Source of the DNA: B18-G2 sp964432835
GTDB lineage: Archaea; Thermoplasmatota; E2; DHVEG-1; B18-G2
DNA: 32,343 nt
NCBI GenBank assembly: GCA_964432835.1
Contig: CAYSPA010000003.1
Location: 1 to 32,343 of the forward strand
Reading direction: 5' to 3'
Program-made: the position numbers and the translations under genes
Notes under the pieces: model-generated
Seen by the model: the letters and a program-made list of their open reading frames with translations, nothing else
Database searches by the model: none
Told to the model about the DNA's origin: nothing
In this document: positions 1-7,613 of the stretch, one piece after another
How positions within the stretch are numbered: position 1 is the stretch's first letter
Layout of the letters: every line of letters begins with the position of its first letter

Positions 1-1199
1 TCAACAAGATTCACACCAAAATGATATGGAATGAATCTGTATGATGGACAGTTCATTATTATTACATCTGCAGATTTTCCTTTATCCAGACTCCCCACTC
101 TGTGTGCTTCTCCCACAGCATAGGCGGCATTTATGGTTGCTCCCGCTATCGCCTCCTCCGGTAGCATATTCATATAATAGCATGCAAGCTGAATAACGAA
201 CTGCATGTTTTCTGTATAGCAATTGGGGTTCATGTCTGTGGCAAGAGCGACAGGTATGTTGTTATCTATCAGTTTCCTTGCCGGAGCAAAATCCTTTTTC
301 ATCATGGAAAATACGGTTGCTGGCAAAAGCACAGCTATCGTTTTTGAGTTTTTCAGGTCATGTATCCCTTTTCCCGATATCCTCAGCAGATGATCTGCTG
401 AGATTGCACCAATTTCTGCAGCAAGCGATGCGCCGCCGCAATCCGAGAACTCATCAGCGTGGATCTTTGGTGTCAATCCGTATTCCTTTCCAGTTAGCAG
501 AATTTTTCTCGATTGCTCTAAGTTGAAGTAACCCCTCTCACAGAAGACGTCACAGAACCTTGCCAGTCCTCTATCTGATACTTCTGGTATCATTTCACCT
601 ACTATTCTCTCAACATAACCCTCTGCATTTTCTTTGAACTCTTCAGGTATCGAATGGGCACCGAGAAATGTCGGGATTATGTCAATGGGATGTTCAGCGT
701 TTAACTCTCTGTAAACCTCGAGAAGTTTTATTTCGTCTTTAAGATTCAGTCCATATCCACTCTTTGCTTCGCACGTTGTGGTTCCATATTCGAGCATCCT
801 CTTCAGTCTCTCCATGGAAGATCTCTTCAGTTCATCTTTACTGGCCGCTCTCGTCAGCTTAACTGTATAGTTTATCCCTCCTCCCGCCGCCGCTATCTCC
901 TGATAGGATAAACCTCTGAGCTTCATTTCAAGTTCAAAATCCCTGTAACCCGAAAAAGCAAGATGCGTATGACAATCCACAAACCCGGGAAGTACAATTT
1001 TATTTCTGGCATCTATCTCTATATCTCCTTTCATTTTGCATGATTTACCAACATCGAAGATTCTCCCATCCTTTATGGCTACATATCCTCCCTTGATGAT
1101 ATCCAGTTCTCTCATCTCTTTTCCTCTTCTCGGCCTACCATTATCTTTCAGAACGATCACTTCATTTGCATTCTTTATCAGGATGTCAACCTCTGCCAT
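1..1199 (-). CDS. hutI: Imidazolonepropionase (C-terminal end cut by window edge)
   Basis: Hydrolyses 4-imidazolone-5-propanoate to N-formimidoyl-L-glutamate in histidine degradation. I translated the minus strand from ATG 1199 and the frame stays open to base 1 (399 complete codons). Visible amidohydrolase features are the metal pair in DCHTHLAF (His77 and His79), KIHADEFSDCGGA, SADHLL and the ATDMNPN loop typical of HutI. The last residues, PYHFGVNLV, match the usual end of the family, so only a short tail is missing. It is divergent from the formiminotransferase gene, which acts on its product, and the two share a 54-bp promoter region. The minus-strand A/T box is either 1211-1220 or the TTAATG around 1230-1236. 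Identity is secure; only the C-terminus is outside the window. Confidence 0.95.
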   Translation of the reverse strand, partial: MAEVDILIKNANEVIVLKDNGRPRRGKEMRELDIIKGGYVAIKDGRIFDVGKSCKMKGDIEIDARNKIVLPGFVDCHTHLAFSGYRDFELEMKLRGLSYQEIAAAGGGINYTVKLTRAASKDELKRSSMERLKRMLEYGTTTCEAKSGYGLNLKDEIKLLEVYRELNAEHPIDIIPTFLGAHSIPEEFKENAEGYVERIVGEMIPEVSDRGLARFCDVFCERGYFNLEQSRKILLTGKEYGLTPKIHADEFSDCGGASLAAEIGAISADHLLRISGKGIHDLKNSKTIAVLLPATVFSMMKKDFAPARKLIDNNIPVALATDMNPNCYTENMQFVIQLACYYMNMLPEEAIAGATINAAYAVGEAHRVGSLDKGKSADVIIMNCPSYRFIPYHFGVNLV

Positions 1200-1210
1200 A
1201 TGCACCGAAC

Positions 1211-1236
1211 CATTAAAATGGGGATTCCTCATTAAG
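1211..1236. promoter_or_regulatory. Divergent promoter region hutI / formiminotransferase
   Basis: The 54-bp gap between two divergent histidine-degradation genes holds CATTAAAATG at 1211-1220, about 27 bp upstream of the expected plus-strand transcription start near 1242. CCTTAATG read on the minus strand (1229-1236) lies about 30 bp before the hutI ATG. TATA assignments are inferred from spacing only. Confidence 0.45.
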
Positions 1237-1253
1237 GTTTCGAGGTGATGCGG

Positions 1254-2159
1254 ATGAAAAAGATCGTTGAGTGTGTCCCGAATTTCAGCGAAGGAAGAAG
1301 AAAGGAAATTATAGAGGAAATAATCGACCAGGTGAGAAAAAGAAAAGACGTGAAGCTTTTAGATTACTCTTCTGACCCAGACCATAACCGTACCGATGTT
1401 ACCTTTATTGGAGAGCCCCAATCTGTAAAAGAAGCCGCCTTGGATTTGGCTATTAAATGTGTGGAACTCATAGATATGAACAAACACAAGGGAGAGCATC
1501 CGAGAATGGGAGCCATCGATGTTGTTCCCTTTATCCCCGTGTATAATGTAACAATGGAGGAGTGTGTAAAGCTTGCTCACGAGTTTGCGAAGGAATTCTC
1601 TGAGAAGACGGGTGTACCATGTTTCATGTATGAGGAAGCAGCGACAAGACCCGATAGAAAAAATCTCGCTGATGTTAGAAGGGGAGAATTTGAAGGGCTG
1701 AAGGAAGCGATAGGTAAAGACCCCGATAAAGTTCCCGATTATGGTCCAAACAAGATACATCCCACGGCTGGAGCAACCGCGGTTGGAGCAAGATTTTTCC
1801 TGGTAGCTTTCAATGTGAATCTGGGAACATCAGATATAGAGATAGCAAAGAAGATAGCAAAGGCTGTGAGGCACAGCAGTGGAGGATACAGATACGTTAA
1901 GGCGATGGGATTCGAAATAAAAGAGAGAGGCATTGTTCAGGTTTCCATGAATCTGACAAACTATCAGAAAACACCTATATTCAGGGTTTTCGAGACGATA
2001 AAAAACGAGGCGGAGAGATATGGGGTTCCGGTTATAGGTAGCGAGATAGTGGGTCTTGTTCCTCTCGAAGCACTTATTATGGTTGCCGATCACTATCTAC
2101 GACTGGAGAACTTTTCAATAGATCAGGTTCTCGAGAAGAGACTGCTGGAGGTGGAGTGA
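1254..2159 (+). CDS. Glutamate formimidoyltransferase
   Basis: Transfers the formimino group of N-formimidoyl-glutamate to tetrahydrofolate, the step after HutI in this form of histidine degradation. The protein begins MKKIVECVPNFSEGR, the signature N-terminus of the FTCD formiminotransferase domain, and contains KGEHPRMGAIDVVPFIP and HPTAGATAVGARFFLVAFNVNL, both conserved folate-binding and catalytic regions. ATG 1254 is preferred over GTG 1245 and ATG 1248 because GAGGTG (1242-1247) then sits 6 nt upstream. About 301 residues covers the formiminotransferase domains only; the cyclodeaminase is a separate gene whose ATG overlaps this stop (TGATG). In mammals both activities are one fused protein. 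An operon with the next gene is very likely. Confidence 0.95.
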   Translation: MKKIVECVPNFSEGRRKEIIEEIIDQVRKRKDVKLLDYSSDPDHNRTDVTFIGEPQSVKEAALDLAIKCVELIDMNKHKGEHPRMGAIDVVPFIPVYNVTMEECVKLAHEFAKEFSEKTGVPCFMYEEAATRPDRKNLADVRRGEFEGLKEAIGKDPDKVPDYGPNKIHPTAGATAVGARFFLVAFNVNLGTSDIEIAKKIAKAVRHSSGGYRYVKAMGFEIKERGIVQVSMNLTNYQKTPIFRVFETIKNEAERYGVPVIGSEIVGLVPLEALIMVADHYLRLENFSIDQVLEKRLLEVE

Positions 2160-2785
2160 TGAAGCTGATAGAGATGAAACTGAAAGATTTCATAGAAGAG
2201 CTTTCTTCAGACAGTCCGGCGCCTGGCGGAGGGAGCGTTGCTGCGCTCGCCGGCGCTCTATCTTCTGCTTTATCTTCAATGGTGTGTAACCTTACCATAG
2301 GGAAAGAAAAATACAAGGATGTGGAGTATGATATGGAAAAGATTCTGGATAGAGTAGAGAATATCAGAGGAAGATTCATGGAACTTATAGATAGAGATAC
2401 GGAGGCTTTTAACAGGGTGATGGATGCTTTTAAACTTCCTAAGAATACGGAAGAGGAGAAAAAAGTCAGGAAGGAGAAGATACAGGAAGCGTTAAAAGAG
2501 GCTGCGCTCGTTCCACTCGAAACAGCGAGACTCTGTGCAGAAATGATAGAGCTGTGCAAGGAGATCGCGGAGAAGGGAAATAAAAATTCCATAACCGATG
2601 TTGGTGTGGCAGTGATGATGGCAAAAGCCGGCCTGGAGTCGGCGATACTGAACGTTAAAATAAACCTTAAGTCAGTAGATGATAAGAAATTTATAGAAAG
2701 TTTATTATACGAGATTGATGTACTAAAGAGTAACATGGAGGAAGCGATGAAGGATGTGGAAGAGGTCGTTTCATCTTATGTTTAG
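2159..2785 (+). CDS. Formimidoyltetrahydrofolate cyclodeaminase family protein
   Basis: Converts 5-formimino-THF to 5,10-methenyl-THF and ammonia, completing release of the histidine-derived one-carbon unit. The mostly helical protein of about 208 residues carries the family signature DSPAPGGGSVAALAGALSSALSSMV near residues 18-42 and a long helical bundle, ending in the conserved region NSITDVGVAVMMAKAGLESAILNVKINL. Start ATG 2159 overlaps the upstream TGA by one base, with GGAGGTGG just before it, so translation is probably coupled. The 3' end overlaps the protease start by 8 nt, suggesting a three-gene transcript. The partner formiminotransferase directly upstream supports the function. Confidence 0.93.
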   Translation: MKLIEMKLKDFIEELSSDSPAPGGGSVAALAGALSSALSSMVCNLTIGKEKYKDVEYDMEKILDRVENIRGRFMELIDRDTEAFNRVMDAFKLPKNTEEEKKVRKEKIQEALKEAALVPLETARLCAEMIELCKEIAEKGNKNSITDVGVAVMMAKAGLESAILNVKINLKSVDDKKFIESLLYEIDVLKSNMEEAMKDVEEVVSSYV

Positions 2786-4190
2786 AAATTTTGCCGTGCT
2801 TTCCATAATATTTGTTGCATTGTTCGTACCAATCGTTGGAAAATCAGATGATGATAAGGTCGTTGTCATCGTGAGGATCTTCAGCATAAGGGCTCTTTCC
2901 GTGGATGGAAAGCCTTATTTCAAAGTCGAGGTTACCGCGGATGGCGAGGATATAAGTATCGGTTACCGCTCCAGAGAGCGTGGATTCGAAATAACTCCGG
3001 TATGGCCGGTTGCCTATATGAGAGACATACCTTTTGACAGAGACCAGCCGATAAACATAAAGATCAGGTTATTTTTCCGTTACTCCCCGCTAGGAATATG
3101 GAGAGAATGCGATATAAGTAAAGATGGGAAAGGCGTAGATATTTCTTATGATGTGAAGAGAGGGGAGTGGACCGGTGAAGATTATCTCAATGATGGTAAC
3201 GGGTATGGGCACACCTCGGGATTTGAAGATGGGAACTGCGAAGAAAACGACTGCGAGATATGGTTTGATATATATCAGTTGAGAGAGGGAAGTTCCTTCC
3301 TCAATCCTGACAGACTGACTCTATGGGAGCTCATAAACGTTTATAATCTGGATCCCTCCCAGAATTACGCAATCATAGATAACGATGGGGATGGGGTACC
3401 AACGTCTTGGGAAGACAAGTATGGATATAATCCTCTATCCTATGATGATCATAAGAGCCTGGACCCTGACAGAGATGGGCTTGATAACGTGGAAGAATGG
3501 ACGACGAGTAAGTGGTTATCGGATCCGTTTAGTCGGGATATTTTCATAGAAATTGATTTTATGGAAATTGGAAATCTGGGTATAACTTGTAGTTTTCCAG
3601 AAAAATCAAAATATCTCCTGTGGAAGGCCTTTGCGAAACATAACATCACTATTCACATCGATGATGGTTGCATGGGTGGAGGAGGAGAACCCATTCCCTT
3701 CGAGAAAAAACTTACAGTAAGTTTGTTGAGAACAATAAGAGAGAGATACTTTTTGCATGGAGACCCGAATAACTGGAGAAAAGGTGTATTCCATTATGCC
3801 GTGATATCATGCTTTGGGGTAAAGGAATTCGGTAGACGAGTTAGTGGAATGGCCTTTTACATCGATAGTTTCTTTATAGCCCAGCTAAGGGTAACAATGC
3901 GACTTCCCATTTTCCGATTAGAAGGATCAAACTATTATATTTCACTTGCAAGTGTTTTCATGCATGAACTCGGTCACAATCTGGGCATTTACCATAGCAA
4001 TACGCCAGGCTGCGACAACAGAAATGCGCAATTCCCGTGGCAAAAGGATTTCTGGAAATACAGAAACTATAAAAGCTGCATGAATTACCAGTATGTTTAC
4101 AGATTGGTTGATTATTCTGATGGCTCACATGGAGAAAACGATTTTGATGATTGGGGGCGGATAGACCTCACGTTGATAAACTACGCCTGA
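2778..4190 (+). CDS. Secreted metzincin-type zinc metalloprotease with calcium-binding repeats
   Basis: Probably an extracellular endopeptidase. Numbering from ATG 2778, residues 1-23 form a hydrophobic signal peptide (MFRNFAVLSIIFVALFVP). Two aspartate-rich EF-hand/thrombospondin-3-like loops follow: DNDGDGVPTSWED near 201-213 and DPDRDGLDNVEEW near 229-241. The zinc site HELGHNLGIYH at about 396-406 fits HExxHxxGxxH, and SCMNY about 30 residues later is a plausible metzincin Met-turn. The C-terminus has no membrane helix or PGF-type anchor, so the protein should be released. ATG 2778 is chosen over ATG 2754 because it gives a clean signal peptide and has GAGGTC 10 nt upstream. Substrate is unknown; a catabolic role in peptide feeding is inferred from neighbouring amino-acid degradation genes. 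Its stop lies 6 bp from the convergent ABCE1 stop. Confidence 0.85.
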   Translation: MFRNFAVLSIIFVALFVPIVGKSDDDKVVVIVRIFSIRALSVDGKPYFKVEVTADGEDISIGYRSRERGFEITPVWPVAYMRDIPFDRDQPINIKIRLFFRYSPLGIWRECDISKDGKGVDISYDVKRGEWTGEDYLNDGNGYGHTSGFEDGNCEENDCEIWFDIYQLREGSSFLNPDRLTLWELINVYNLDPSQNYAIIDNDGDGVPTSWEDKYGYNPLSYDDHKSLDPDRDGLDNVEEWTTSKWLSDPFSRDIFIEIDFMEIGNLGITCSFPEKSKYLLWKAFAKHNITIHIDDGCMGGGGEPIPFEKKLTVSLLRTIRERYFLHGDPNNWRKGVFHYAVISCFGVKEFGRRVSGMAFYIDSFFIAQLRVTMRLPIFRLEGSNYYISLASVFMHELGHNLGIYHSNTPGCDNRNAQFPWQKDFWKYRNYKSCMNYQYVYRLVDYSDGSHGENDFDDWGRIDLTLINYA

Positions 4191-4196
4191 GCGGGA

Positions 4197-5966
4197 TCAA
4201 TACGTGGAGTAATAGTATTCTCCAATCTCTTTCTGTTTCCTGTCAATATATGAGCCTGGCTTATTGATTCTCGGTCTCTTTGTTTCTTCATCTCTCCTGA
4301 ACGTGACATTAATGTTCTTCAGGAACATGTTCATCCCTTCATGTAAGGAATACGGTCCCCTACCTATACCCCTCCTCCCGGGCTCTCCATCAAATACCAT
4401 TAGGGCATCGCTCACCATATCTATGAAATAGATATCATGGTCCACGATGATGGCAGATTTACCCAGTTTTTCAACAACCCTTTTTATGACTTTCCCAGCT
4501 CTCATCCTCTGCTTGCTGTCCAGATAAGCGGAGGGCTCATCGAGAAGATACAGGTCTGCATCGTGTGCAAGGCAGAGAGCGATGGCAAATCTCTGAAGTT
4601 CACCGCCGGATAGAGAAGATACACTCTTTTCCATCAGGTTTTTGATCTCAAGAGCATCAAATATTTCCACCTTATGAAATCCGGAGGTTATCAGTTTCTC
4701 GGCGGTCGTCATCACAACCTCGGCAACGGTATCATCTTTTTCTCCGGATAGGTACTGGGGTTTATAGCTCACTCTGATCTTTTTGTCTATCTTACCCTCA
4801 TCTGGTTCTGTAACTCCAGCAAGCATCTTAATGAAAGTGGTTTTACCTATTGCATTTGGACCAACCACACCGACCACTTCTCCACATCTTATCGTTCCCG
4901 GCTCCACGGTGAGTTCAAATTCGGGAAATCTTTTCACCAGTTTCTCAAAGGTTACGAGAGGTGTTGAATCGATCCTTTCTCTCGGAGGATGCTCCTGAAA
5001 TTCTATGGGTTCAGAAAATCTTATGTTCTCCTCTTTCAGATATCCCGAGATGTAAGAGTTTATGGCATATCTTACGGGTTTGGCGTGGGTAACGATGCCA
5101 TATGCGCCCTCCTCGCCATAGAGAATATGAACAAAATCACAGATAAAGTCAAGTATAGCGAGATCATGCTCCACAACGATAACCTTTTTGTTTTTCGATA
5201 GCTCCATTATAGCTTTTGCCATATTGAGCCTCTGATGTATGTCGAGATAGGAAGAGGGTTCATCAAAAAAATACATATCCGCATCTTTTATCATCGCGGC
5301 GGATATTGCGAGTATCTGAAGCTCTCCACCAGATAAATTACGAATCTCCTTGTTCATCATCGCCCCCATGTTCAGCTTTTGTGTTACCCAGTCCAGTTTA
5401 CCATCGTCATCCATTCTTCCGAGCACATCTTTCACTTTACCCTTTAGGATTTTTGGAATACCACCTATATACTGGGGTTTAACGATGCATTTTATCTTTC
5501 CATCCACAAGTTCCCTGAAATGGTTGTATATTTCTGTTCCTTTGAATTTTTCCAGAACAATATCCCATGAGCTTCCTCCATCAATATTTCCGAAATTAGG
5601 TATAAGATTCCCCGACAGGATATTTATGGCGGTGGTTTTGCCGATCGCATTCTGTCCCAGTATACCTATGCAATTTCCCTCTTTTGGCACGGGTAATCTG
5701 AAAAGTCTGAAACCATTTTTTCCATACTGATGAACCAAGTGATCTTGCAGTGCTTCAGGTAGACCGACAATTTTTATTGCATTAAATGGGCACTTCCGAA
5801 CGCATATTCCACAGCCCACGCAGAGCTCTTCGGAAATTACGGGTTTTCCATCCTCTCCTATAACGATGGTTTCGTCTCCGGCTCGCACCTTGGGACAGTA
5901 TTTTATACATTCCATGGAGCATTTTTTTGGCTGGCACCTATCCCTGAGAACCGCCGCTATCCTCAT
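4197..5966 (-). CDS. ABCE1/Rli1 ribosome-recycling ATPase
   Basis: Cytosolic iron-sulphur twin-ATPase that splits post-termination ribosomes into subunits with aRF1/aPelota. The N-terminus has two [4Fe-4S] ferredoxin motifs, CQPKKCSMECIKYCP (Cys11, 16, 20, 24) and CVGCGICVRKCPF. Two ABC domains follow, each with a Walker A (GQNAIGKTT and GPNAIGKTT), an LSGGELQ signature and a Walker B ending in DEPS. Length is about 589 residues, normal for the family. I place the start at ATG 5966 (MRIAAVLRDRC), not the longer frame from 6020. The archaeal family starts this way, and a TTTTAAACC box at 5992-6000 sits about 30 bp upstream, fitting a nearly leaderless mRNA. It is convergent with the metzincin gene and divergent from the lysine aminotransferase. 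Confidence 0.96.
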   Translation of the reverse strand: MRIAAVLRDRCQPKKCSMECIKYCPKVRAGDETIVIGEDGKPVISEELCVGCGICVRKCPFNAIKIVGLPEALQDHLVHQYGKNGFRLFRLPVPKEGNCIGILGQNAIGKTTAINILSGNLIPNFGNIDGGSSWDIVLEKFKGTEIYNHFRELVDGKIKCIVKPQYIGGIPKILKGKVKDVLGRMDDDGKLDWVTQKLNMGAMMNKEIRNLSGGELQILAISAAMIKDADMYFFDEPSSYLDIHQRLNMAKAIMELSKNKKVIVVEHDLAILDFICDFVHILYGEEGAYGIVTHAKPVRYAINSYISGYLKEENIRFSEPIEFQEHPPRERIDSTPLVTFEKLVKRFPEFELTVEPGTIRCGEVVGVVGPNAIGKTTFIKMLAGVTEPDEGKIDKKIRVSYKPQYLSGEKDDTVAEVVMTTAEKLITSGFHKVEIFDALEIKNLMEKSVSSLSGGELQRFAIALCLAHDADLYLLDEPSAYLDSKQRMRAGKVIKRVVEKLGKSAIIVDHDIYFIDMVSDALMVFDGEPGRRGIGRGPYSLHEGMNMFLKNINVTFRRDEETKRPRINKPGSYIDRKQKEIGEYYYSTY

Positions 5967-5991
5967 TACCGATTTTCTGGAAAAGGAAAAC

Positions 5992-6000
5992 GGTTTAAAA
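5992..6000 (-). promoter_or_regulatory. TATA box for ABCE1
   Basis: TTTTAAACC on the minus strand, centred about 30 bp before ATG 5966. Its position inside the longer open frame argues for the shorter start. The rest of the 327-bp gap (5967-6293) shows no gene I can support. Confidence 0.5.
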
Positions 6001-6239
6001 TGCTTATCAACAACCATCAAAAAATTCGTGAGCGCAGTTTTCTATCTTTTTGTTATGGAGCATTCTGTCAAGGTCGGACTGGGCTTTGGCCTATGTTCTG
6101 AAGTTGTAACCTCTCCTGAAGTAATAGAAGGTGTCTACATTCTGGTACAAATTCGAAATTGGCGAATGGATAGCAATCACCTTTGGATAAAATTTTGCTC
6201 CACTTGTTCAAAAAACGGTAGTGTAACACGGGATTTTTC

Positions 6240-6247
6240 TTATAAAC
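6240..6247 (+). promoter_or_regulatory. TATA box for lysine 6-aminotransferase
   Basis: TTATAAAC on the plus strand. A start about 25 bp downstream (near 6268) would leave a leader of roughly 25 nt that includes the GGGGGT ribosome-binding site at 6283-6288, 5 nt before ATG 6294. Confidence 0.5.
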
Positions 6248-6293
6248 CGATACAATTTTATCCCGTTATCGGATTCGAAAAAGGGGGTCAATC

Positions 6294-7613
6294 ATGGGAA
6301 AAATAAGGCCGGAAGATGTCCATAAGATACTGTCGAAATACATGTTAGTTGATGGATTTGATCTCGTTATGGACTTAAGAAAAAGCAAAGGCTGCAGGAT
6401 ATACGATTCACGGAGAGATAGATGGTTTTTAGATTTTTTTTCATTCTTTGCATCATCTCCCCTCGGTTGTAATCATCCCGCCCTCCTTGAACCAGATTTT
6501 CTCAAGAAACTGGCAGAAGTTGCCGTAAACAAACCCACAAATCCCGATGTCTACACAGTCGAAATGGCGGAGTTCGTTGATACATTTGGCAAGATAGCGA
6601 TGCCCGATCACTTCAAGCACCTCTTCTTCATAGACGGCGGCGCCCTCGCCGTTGAGAATGCTCTGAAAACCGCCTTCGACTGGAAGATAAGAAAGAACAT
6701 AGCAGCTGGGAAGGGGGAAAAGGGTGAGCAGGTTATACACTTTCAGGAAGCATTTCATGGCAGGTCGGGATATACACTATCTCTCACAAACACATTTGAT
6801 CCGAGGAAGACCATGTACTTCCCCAAATTCAAATGGCCGAGAATCCTGAATCCAAAGTTGAAATTCCCCATAACAGAAGAAAATCTGAAAGAGACCATGG
6901 AAAAAGAAAAGATCGCCATACAGCAGATTCGGGAGGCGATAGAAGAGAATCCAGACGATATAGCTGCTTTGATAATAGAGCCCATCCAGGGTGAGGGTGG
7001 AGATAACCACTTTAGGGGAGAGTTCCTCAGAGAACTCAGAAGGATATGCGATGAGCATGATATCATGTATATCGTGGATGAAGTTCAGACTGGAGTTGGA
7101 TTAACCGGTAAGATGTGGGCTTACCAGCACTTCGATTTTAATCCGGATATTCTATGTTTCGGAAAGAAAACACAGGTCTGCGGTATAATGGTGAGTGGGA
7201 GAGTTGATGAAGTCAAAGAAAATGTATTTACGGTATCCAGCAGAATCAATTCCACGTTTGGAGGAAATCTTGTTGACATGGTGAGATGTCAGAGATATCT
7301 TGAAGTCATAGAAAAGGAGAAACTCGTTGATAATGCGCGAAAACAGGGGGATGTGCTGTTAAAAGGTCTCAGAGAAATAGAGGAGAAGTATCCCGATAAG
7401 GTATCCAACTCGAGGGGCAGAGGGTTGATGTGCGCCTTTGATTTACCATCACCCGAGATCAGGGATAAGGTGAAAAAATTACTATATGATAGGGGGATTC
7501 TGGTGCTTGCGTGTGGACCGAGGGGAATCAGATTCAGACCTCCTCTGACTATAAACTCAGAAGAGATAAACGAGGGACTCTCAATAATTGAGGATGTTAT
7601 AAAGGGACTCTGA
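6294..7613 (+). CDS. lat: L-lysine 6-transaminase (lysine epsilon-aminotransferase)
   Basis: A class III PLP aminotransferase expected to move the epsilon-amino group of lysine to 2-oxoglutarate, giving 2-aminoadipate semialdehyde. The 439-residue protein follows the LAT pattern throughout: N-terminal region with FFSFFASSPLGCNHP, glycine-rich FIDGGALAVENALKTAFDWK near 112-131, QEAFHGRSGYTLSLTN, IIEPIQGEGGDNHF, VDEVQTGVGLTGKMWA (PLP-ring aspartate 262), and FGKKTQVCGIM, where Lys291 or Lys292 forms the Schiff base. Together these favour LAT over ornithine or GABA aminotransferases. It has its own TATA box and a strong ribosome-binding site. Its last 33 bp overlap the convergent glycyl-tRNA synthetase gene. 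The role may be lysine catabolism, in line with the histidine genes nearby. Confidence 0.92.
   Translation: MGKIRPEDVHKILSKYMLVDGFDLVMDLRKSKGCRIYDSRRDRWFLDFFSFFASSPLGCNHPALLEPDFLKKLAEVAVNKPTNPDVYTVEMAEFVDTFGKIAMPDHFKHLFFIDGGALAVENALKTAFDWKIRKNIAAGKGEKGEQVIHFQEAFHGRSGYTLSLTNTFDPRKTMYFPKFKWPRILNPKLKFPITEENLKETMEKEKIAIQQIREAIEENPDDIAALIIEPIQGEGGDNHFRGEFLRELRRICDEHDIMYIVDEVQTGVGLTGKMWAYQHFDFNPDILCFGKKTQVCGIMVSGRVDEVKENVFTVSSRINSTFGGNLVDMVRCQRYLEVIEKEKLVDNARKQGDVLLKGLREIEEKYPDKVSNSRGRGLMCAFDLPSPEIRDKVKKLLYDRGILVLACGPRGIRFRPPLTINSEEINEGLSIIEDVIKGL

Noticed and set aside
2077..2736. 219-codon frame antisense to the cyclodeaminase gene
   Set aside because: Shadow frame of a well-recognised gene; Ser/Phe-rich translation with no domain pattern and no promoter.
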